Source: Bacillota bacterium (lineage in GTDB: Bacteria; Bacillota; Clostridia; Oscillospirales; Oscillospiraceae). Taken from it: 7,826 bases of DNA. Both the position numbers and the translations under genes were made by a program. The notes under the pieces are model-generated. The model was given only the letters and a program-made list of their open reading frames with translations, did no database searches and had not been told where the DNA came from. This document shows, piece by piece, positions 4,635 through 7,826 of this stretch. Every line of letters starts with the position of its first letter. Positions within the stretch are counted from its first letter, which is position 1. The stretch spans positions 1 through 7,826 of the forward strand of contig JAKOSQ010000333.1 in assembly GCA_029777215.1 (NCBI GenBank), in the 5' to 3' direction.

Positions 4635-5486
4635 ATGGCTGAAGAACTCAAGGGCGCGCCGGTCGCCAAAGCAATCGACGAGCGCTCGAAGGCGGACATT
4701 GCTCTCCTCGCCGGAAAGGGCATGACGCCGACGCTCGCGCTCGTCCGCGTCGGCGCACGGGAGGACGATCTTGCCTACGAAAACGGCGCTGTGAAGCGCT
4801 GTGAGCGCGTGGGTGTCGCCTGCAAAAAGGTCACGCTGCCGGAGGACATCTCGCAGGAGGCTCTGCTCGCGCAGATTGACGCGCTCAACCGGGATGACGC
4901 CGTCCACGGGGTGCTGCTGTTTCTTCCGCTGCCGAAGCGCTTTGACCAGAATGCGGTTCGCGCGGCGCTCTCGCCCGACAAGGACGTCGACGGCGTGACG
5001 GACGGCTCGCTCGCGGGCGTCTTCACCGGCAGCGGCGAGGGCTTCGCCCCCTGCACGGCGCAGGCCTGCATCGAGATTTTGGATCACTATCAGATCGACT
5101 GCAAGGGCAAACGGGCGGTCGTCGTCGGGCGCAGTCTCGTCGTTGGCAAGCCGGTTGCCATGCTGCTGCTCGCGAAAAACGCCACGGTGACCGTCTGCCA
5201 CACGAAGACCGAAAACCTCCCCGCCGTCGTGCGTGGGGGCGAGATCGTCATCACGGCGGCGGGCCGGGCGAAGGTCGTCGGCGGCGAGTGCTTCTCCGCC
5301 GGGCAGACGGTCGTAGACGTCGGCATCAACTTCGTCGACGGCCAAATGTGCGGCGACGCCGACTTTGACGCCGCGAGCCAAACCGTCGCGGCCATCACCC
5401 CGGTCCCCGGCGGCGTCGGCACCGTGACGACCTCGGTGCTCGTAAACCACGTCGTCGAGGCCGCAAAGCGGCAGTGCGGGATGTAA
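4635..5486 (+). CDS. folD: Methylenetetrahydrofolate dehydrogenase (FolD family), cyclohydrolase residues missing
   Basis: A 283-residue FolD family protein that oxidises 5,10-methylene-THF to methenyl-THF with NAD(P). The N-terminal folate domain and the Rossmann domain are both complete: LALVRVGAREDDLAY (34-48), PDKDVDG (114-120), the dinucleotide motif VVVGRSLVVGKP (162-173), VVDVGIN (226-232) and the C-terminal TPVPGGVG (255-262). Aligned without a gap to E. coli FolD, Tyr50 is kept (Tyr48) and Asp121 is kept (Asp119), but catalytic Lys54 is Ala52 and Gln98 is Phe96. Lys54 is required for cyclohydrolase but not dehydrogenase activity in bifunctional FolD, so this enzyme is probably dehydrogenase only, with FchA doing the other step. 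The ATG at 4635 has GAGGTG 4 nt upstream; an in-frame GTG at 4623 overlaps the fchA stop and lacks a ribosome site. A terminator follows. Confidence 0.95.
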   Translation: MAEELKGAPVAKAIDERSKADIALLAGKGMTPTLALVRVGAREDDLAYENGAVKRCERVGVACKKVTLPEDISQEALLAQIDALNRDDAVHGVLLFLPLPKRFDQNAVRAALSPDKDVDGVTDGSLAGVFTGSGEGFAPCTAQACIEILDHYQIDCKGKRAVVVGRSLVVGKPVAMLLLAKNATVTVCHTKTENLPAVVRGGEIVITAAGRAKVVGGECFSAGQTVVDVGINFVDGQMCGDADFDAASQTVAAITPVPGGVGTVTTSVLVNHVVEAAKRQCGM

Positions 5487-5496
5487 ACGATATAGC

Positions 5497-5532
5497 AAAA
5501 GGAAGTCTGCCGACGGCAGGCTTCCTTTTTTT
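5497..5532. terminator. Terminator between convergent folD and V-ATPase genes, probably bidirectional
   Basis: GGAAGTCTGCC (5501-5511) pairs with GGCAGGCTTCC (5515-5525) over 11 bp with one G-U, closing a 3-nt loop. On the plus strand it is followed by seven T residues (5526-5532), a strong terminator for fchA-folD. On the minus strand it is followed by TTTTG (5500-5496), so it can also end the V-ATPase transcript. A second small hairpin, CGCC-GAAA-GGCG on the minus strand (5544-5533), lies between it and the subunit D stop. Confidence 0.92.
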
Positions 5533-5548
5533 CGCCTTTCGGCGTATT

Positions 5549-6181
5549 TTATGCTTTCATCTGAGCCTTCGTCTTCTTCTGGGCCTTGATGACCTTGAGT
5601 CGGACGAACTCCTCGCGTTCCTTTTCCTCGAGCTCCTCGCCGATGCGGGCGATGTCCTCGTCCAGACCGGGGATGACGATGTTATGGAGCGCGTTGGCGC
5701 GCTTCTGCGCCTTCTTGATGAAATACGCGAGGCGGTAGATGCTGTTTTCCAGCTCCGCCATTTCAATGGTCAGTTCCTTGACCTTGATGAACTTTTTGTA
5801 CGCTTCGTCGAGCGCGGACGTTGTGCCGAGAAAGCCGTAGGGGACGACGCTCGTGTCCGTCTCGTCCGCCGCGACCGTCGGGATCTCAACGCCCATGACG
5901 CTGCGGTAGCGGACGCGGACGGTCTTGTCGACCGGCATCGCCATCGCGATCTCGTCGCAGCCGCCCATTGAAATTTCTGCCCGGCGCAGCGCGAGATAGG
6001 CTTCGGAGAAGGTCGTGTCGATCTTTTCCTGCAGCGCATACGCATCGTCGATGAGGCTCATTAACTCACGGATGAGGATGTTGCGCTTTTTGTCCATGAG
6101 GTCGAAGCCGGTCAGCGCGAGCTCACGCGAGCGCTTCGCGGCCATCAGATTGCCTTTTGTCGGCGGCAGATTGGTTGCCAT
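5549..6181 (-). CDS. ntpD: V-type ATP synthase subunit D (central rotor shaft)
   Basis: A 210-residue subunit D, the coiled-coil central shaft that turns inside the A3B3 head and couples ATP hydrolysis or synthesis to the membrane ring. The N-terminal PPTKGNLMAAKRSRELA (6-22) begins a long helix to about residue 72. A mid-section of beta character follows (80-118), and a second long helix runs from about 120 to 200, containing the conserved KRANALHNIVIPGLDEDI (160-177). The two long helices would form the antiparallel shaft. The C-terminus is lysine-rich. AAGGAGGTGA lies upstream of the ATG at 6181, and the gene begins 37 nt after the subunit B stop, within the A-B-D order normal for these operons. 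It is the last gene before a terminator. The symbol follows Enterococcus naming; atpD is also used for V-type subunit D. Confidence 0.95.
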   Translation of the reverse strand: MATNLPPTKGNLMAAKRSRELALTGFDLMDKKRNILIRELMSLIDDAYALQEKIDTTFSEAYLALRRAEISMGGCDEIAMAMPVDKTVRVRYRSVMGVEIPTVAADETDTSVVPYGFLGTTSALDEAYKKFIKVKELTIEMAELENSIYRLAYFIKKAQKRANALHNIVIPGLDEDIARIGEELEEKEREEFVRLKVIKAQKKTKAQMKA

Positions 6182-6218
6182 GCCCGCTCACCTCCTTGAT
6201 CGTTTTTGGGTCGACCGC

Positions 6219-7595
6219 TTATTTATCGCCGTGATAATACTTGTCGAGCAGCTTGTCGGACACACGGCCCAGCTCGGAGCGCGGCAGCATCGAAAGCAGG
6301 TCCCAGCCGAGGTCGAGTGTCTGCTCGAGCGTGCGGTTTTCGCGCATACCTTGGGAGATGAACTCCTTTTCAAAGCGGCGGCCAAAGGCGATATAGAGTT
6401 TGTCGGTCTCAGCGAGCTCGTCTTCGCCGATGACGGAGGCGAGGCTTCTCGCGTCCGCAACGGCACTGTAGGAGGCGAAGAGCTGGTTCGACAGGTCCGC
6501 GTGGTCCTCGCGCGTGAAGCCCTCGCCGGTGCCGTCCTTCATCAGACGGGAAAGCGACGGGAGGATGGAGACCGGCGGATAGATGCCCTTCTGCTCGAGG
6601 TCGCGGGAGAGAACGATCTGGCCCTCGGTGATGTAGCCCGTGAGGTCGGGGATCGGGTGGGAGATGTCGTCGTTCGGCATCGTGAGGATCGGCACCTGCG
6701 TAACGCTGCCGGGCAGTCCGTGGATCATGCCGGCGCGCTCGTAGATGGAGGCGAGGTCGGAGTACATATAGCTCGGGAAGCCCTTTCTGGACGGGATCTC
6801 GCCCTTGGAGGACGAGAACTCACGCAGCGCTTCGCAGTAGCTCGTCATATCGGTCATGATGACGAGGACGTGGTAGCCGTGGCGGAAGGCGAGGTACTCG
6901 GCGGCGGTCAGCGCGCAGCGCGGCGCGAGGATACGCTCGATGATCGGGTCGGAGGCCATGTTGAGGAACATGACGACGCGGCCAAGCGCACCGGAATCCT
7001 GGAAGTCCTTGCGGAAGAATTCCGCGGTGTCGTTCTTGACGCCCATCGCGCAGAAGACGATCGCGAATTCCTCGTCGCTGTCGATGGTGTGGGCCTGGCG
7101 GACGATCTGGGCGGCCAGCTCGTTGTGGGACATGCCGGCGCCGGAGAAGATCGGCAGCTTCTGGCCGCGGATCAGCGTCGACGTCGCGTCGATGGAGGAG
7201 ATACCGGTCAGGATGCAGCTGCGCGGATATTTGCGGGAGACGGGGTTGATCGCGGAACCGTTGATGTCGCGGCGCTCCTCGGGGTAGACTTCCTTGAGGC
7301 CGTCGAGGGGTTTGCCGGCGCCGTCAAAGATGCGGCCGAGGATCTCCTTCGACAGCGGCATGCGGATCGGGCGGCCGGTGAAGTGCGTGTTGACGTGCTC
7401 CATGTCGATGCCCTCGGTACCTTCAAGGACCTGGAGGACGACGCGGTCGCCGTCGATGCGGATGACGCGGCCGAAGCGGCGCTCGCCGCTCTCGAGGGTG
7501 ATCTCCGCGAGTTCGTCGTAGGTGACGCCCGATACGCCCTCAAGCGCGATCAGGGAACCCTGCATTTCCGATAAGCCTGTATATTCAATTCTCAA
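6219..7595 (-). CDS. ntpB: V-type ATP synthase subunit B (non-catalytic nucleotide-site subunit)
   Basis: A 458-residue subunit B, which alternates with subunit A in the A3B3 head. It is the non-catalytic partner: at the place of the P-loop it has [12 protein letters not shown] (150-161), with no GKT, as is normal for V-type B. The arginine finger that reaches into the A-subunit site is present as Arg350 in LPSLSRLMK (345-353). The N-terminal barrel spans about 1-75, the ATPase-like core about 76-360 (with [13 protein letters not shown] at 87-99 and [13 protein letters not shown] at 247-259), and the C-terminal helical domain the rest. Length matches the family. The start is an unusual TTG at 7595-7593, supported by GAGAGGTGAG 5 nt upstream; there is no usable ATG, and the first residues ([13 protein letters not shown]) fit the family N-terminus. 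It begins 13 nt after the end of subunit A. Confidence 0.97.
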   Translation of the reverse strand: MRIEYTGLSEMQGSLIALEGVSGVTYDELAEITLESGERRFGRVIRIDGDRVVLQVLEGTEGIDMEHVNTHFTGRPIRMPLSKEILGRIFDGAGKPLDGLKEVYPEERRDINGSAINPVSRKYPRSCILTGISSIDATSTLIRGQKLPIFSGAGMSHNELAAQIVRQAHTIDSDEEFAIVFCAMGVKNDTAEFFRKDFQDSGALGRVVMFLNMASDPIIERILAPRCALTAAEYLAFRHGYHVLVIMTDMTSYCEALREFSSSKGEIPSRKGFPSYMYSDLASIYERAGMIHGLPGSVTQVPILTMPNDDISHPIPDLTGYITEGQIVLSRDLEQKGIYPPVSILPSLSRLMKDGTGEGFTREDHADLSNQLFASYSAVADARSLASVIGEDELAETDKLYIAFGRRFEKEFISQGMRENRTLEQTLDLGWDLLSMLPRSELGRVSDKLLDKYYHGDK

Positions 7596-7608
7596 TGCAG
7601 CTCACCTC

Positions 7609-7826
7609 TCATTCGTTTCCGGCGCGGACTTTGCCCATGGCCTCGTCGATGCGCCCGATGAAATAATCCTTCGTCTTGCCTTCGCCGAGGTCGAACTTCA
7701 TGCGGTAGAGCTCGCTGAAGATGCCGGTGGCGACGAGTTGACTGAGGGGGATGCTCTTGGAGGTGAGCTTCTTGGCCTCGTCGTAGAGATAGAGGATGAC
7801 CTCCATCATGACCATCTGCTTGTCGG
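7609..7826 (-). CDS. ntpA: V-type ATP synthase subunit A (catalytic), C-terminal fragment
   Basis: The last 72 codons of a gene that continues past the right edge. The fragment (DKQMVMMEVILYLYDEAKKL, then IPLSQLVATGIFSELYRMKF) matches the C-terminal helical domain of the catalytic A subunit, where a helix-rich KQ..MM..IL.FY.EA pattern is followed by a REKI.RMKY-like element. Walker motifs lie outside the window. Its position directly upstream of subunit B, 13 nt away with the B ribosome site directly after the stop codon, supports the call: A-B-D is the standard order. Whether the enzyme pumps H+ or Na+ cannot be told here, since the ring subunit is outside the window. Confidence 0.88.
   Translation of the reverse strand, partial: DKQMVMMEVILYLYDEAKKLTSKSIPLSQLVATGIFSELYRMKFDLGEGKTKDYFIGRIDEAMGKVRAGNE

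Noticed and set aside
4596..5498. A 300-codon open frame on the minus strand opposite folD (and another opposite fchA)
   Set aside because: FolD and FchA carry clear family motifs in the sense frame; the antisense products are charged low-complexity sequences without recognisable domains.
6015..7574. A 519-codon open frame on the plus strand opposite V-ATPase subunits B and D
   Set aside because: It is antisense to two unmistakable V-ATPase genes, has low-complexity Arg/Asp/Val/Ala composition and no ribosome site. Long antisense frames are common in GC-rich coding DNA.
6219..7595. Missing P-loop lysine in subunit B as evidence of an inactive gene
   Set aside because: V-type B subunits normally lack the GKT motif; catalysis is in subunit A. 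The arginine finger and full length are present.
1..7826. CRISPR repeats, tRNA or rRNA genes, insertion sequences, phage integration sites
   Set aside because: Reading both strands showed no regularly spaced repeats, tRNA-like cloverleaf, transposase motif or paired terminal repeats.

Overview
The window looks like chromosomal DNA of a motile, anaerobic, Gram-positive Clostridia member, probably near the Oscillospiraceae. This is an inference from four things: GC-rich coding sequence with AT-rich intergenic gaps, strong GGAGG-type ribosome binding sites, a V-type ATPase operon, and an fchA-folD pair beside a flagellin gene. No rRNA or tRNA gene, insertion sequence, CRISPR array or phage gene was seen.

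Layout from left to right: (1) 1-136, minus strand, the N-terminus of a flagellin gene that runs off the left edge. Its leader carries two hairpins with AUGGA(A/G) loops, the second holding the Shine-Dalgarno sequence, which is the layout expected for CsrA control. (2) 395-2485, minus strand, a three-gene operon: a YtrA-type GntR repressor, an ABC ATPase and an ABC permease, with overlapping reading frames. It has a near-consensus promoter (TTGACA-N17-TATTAT), a dyad operator over the -10/start region, and a terminator. (3) 2508-3106, minus strand, a single-gene unit for a DUF6512-like membrane protein. (4) 3181-3710, minus strand, a single-gene unit for a 72-residue protein with its own promoter, a leader of about 147 nt, codon use typical of strong expression and a strong terminator. 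(5) 4009-5486, plus strand, fchA and folD, the methenyl-/methylene-tetrahydrofolate steps of one-carbon metabolism. (6) 5549-7826, minus strand, the end of a V-type ATPase operon (subunits A, B and D), convergent with folD across a probably bidirectional terminator.

Functionally these are mostly independent units. FchA and FolD interconvert methenyl-THF with formyl-THF and methylene-THF with methenyl-THF. This FolD lacks the lysine and glutamine that give bifunctional FolD its cyclohydrolase activity, so FchA probably supplies that step. The A, B and D subunits form part of the soluble rotary head and shaft of a V-type (H+ or Na+) ATPase. The GntR/ABC unit resembles cell-envelope-stress export modules.

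I did not find a clearly new multi-gene system. The items most worth following up are the flagellin leader with its paired CsrA-like hairpins, the FolD active-site losses beside FchA, and the isolated, apparently highly expressed 72-aa protein with a structured leader.
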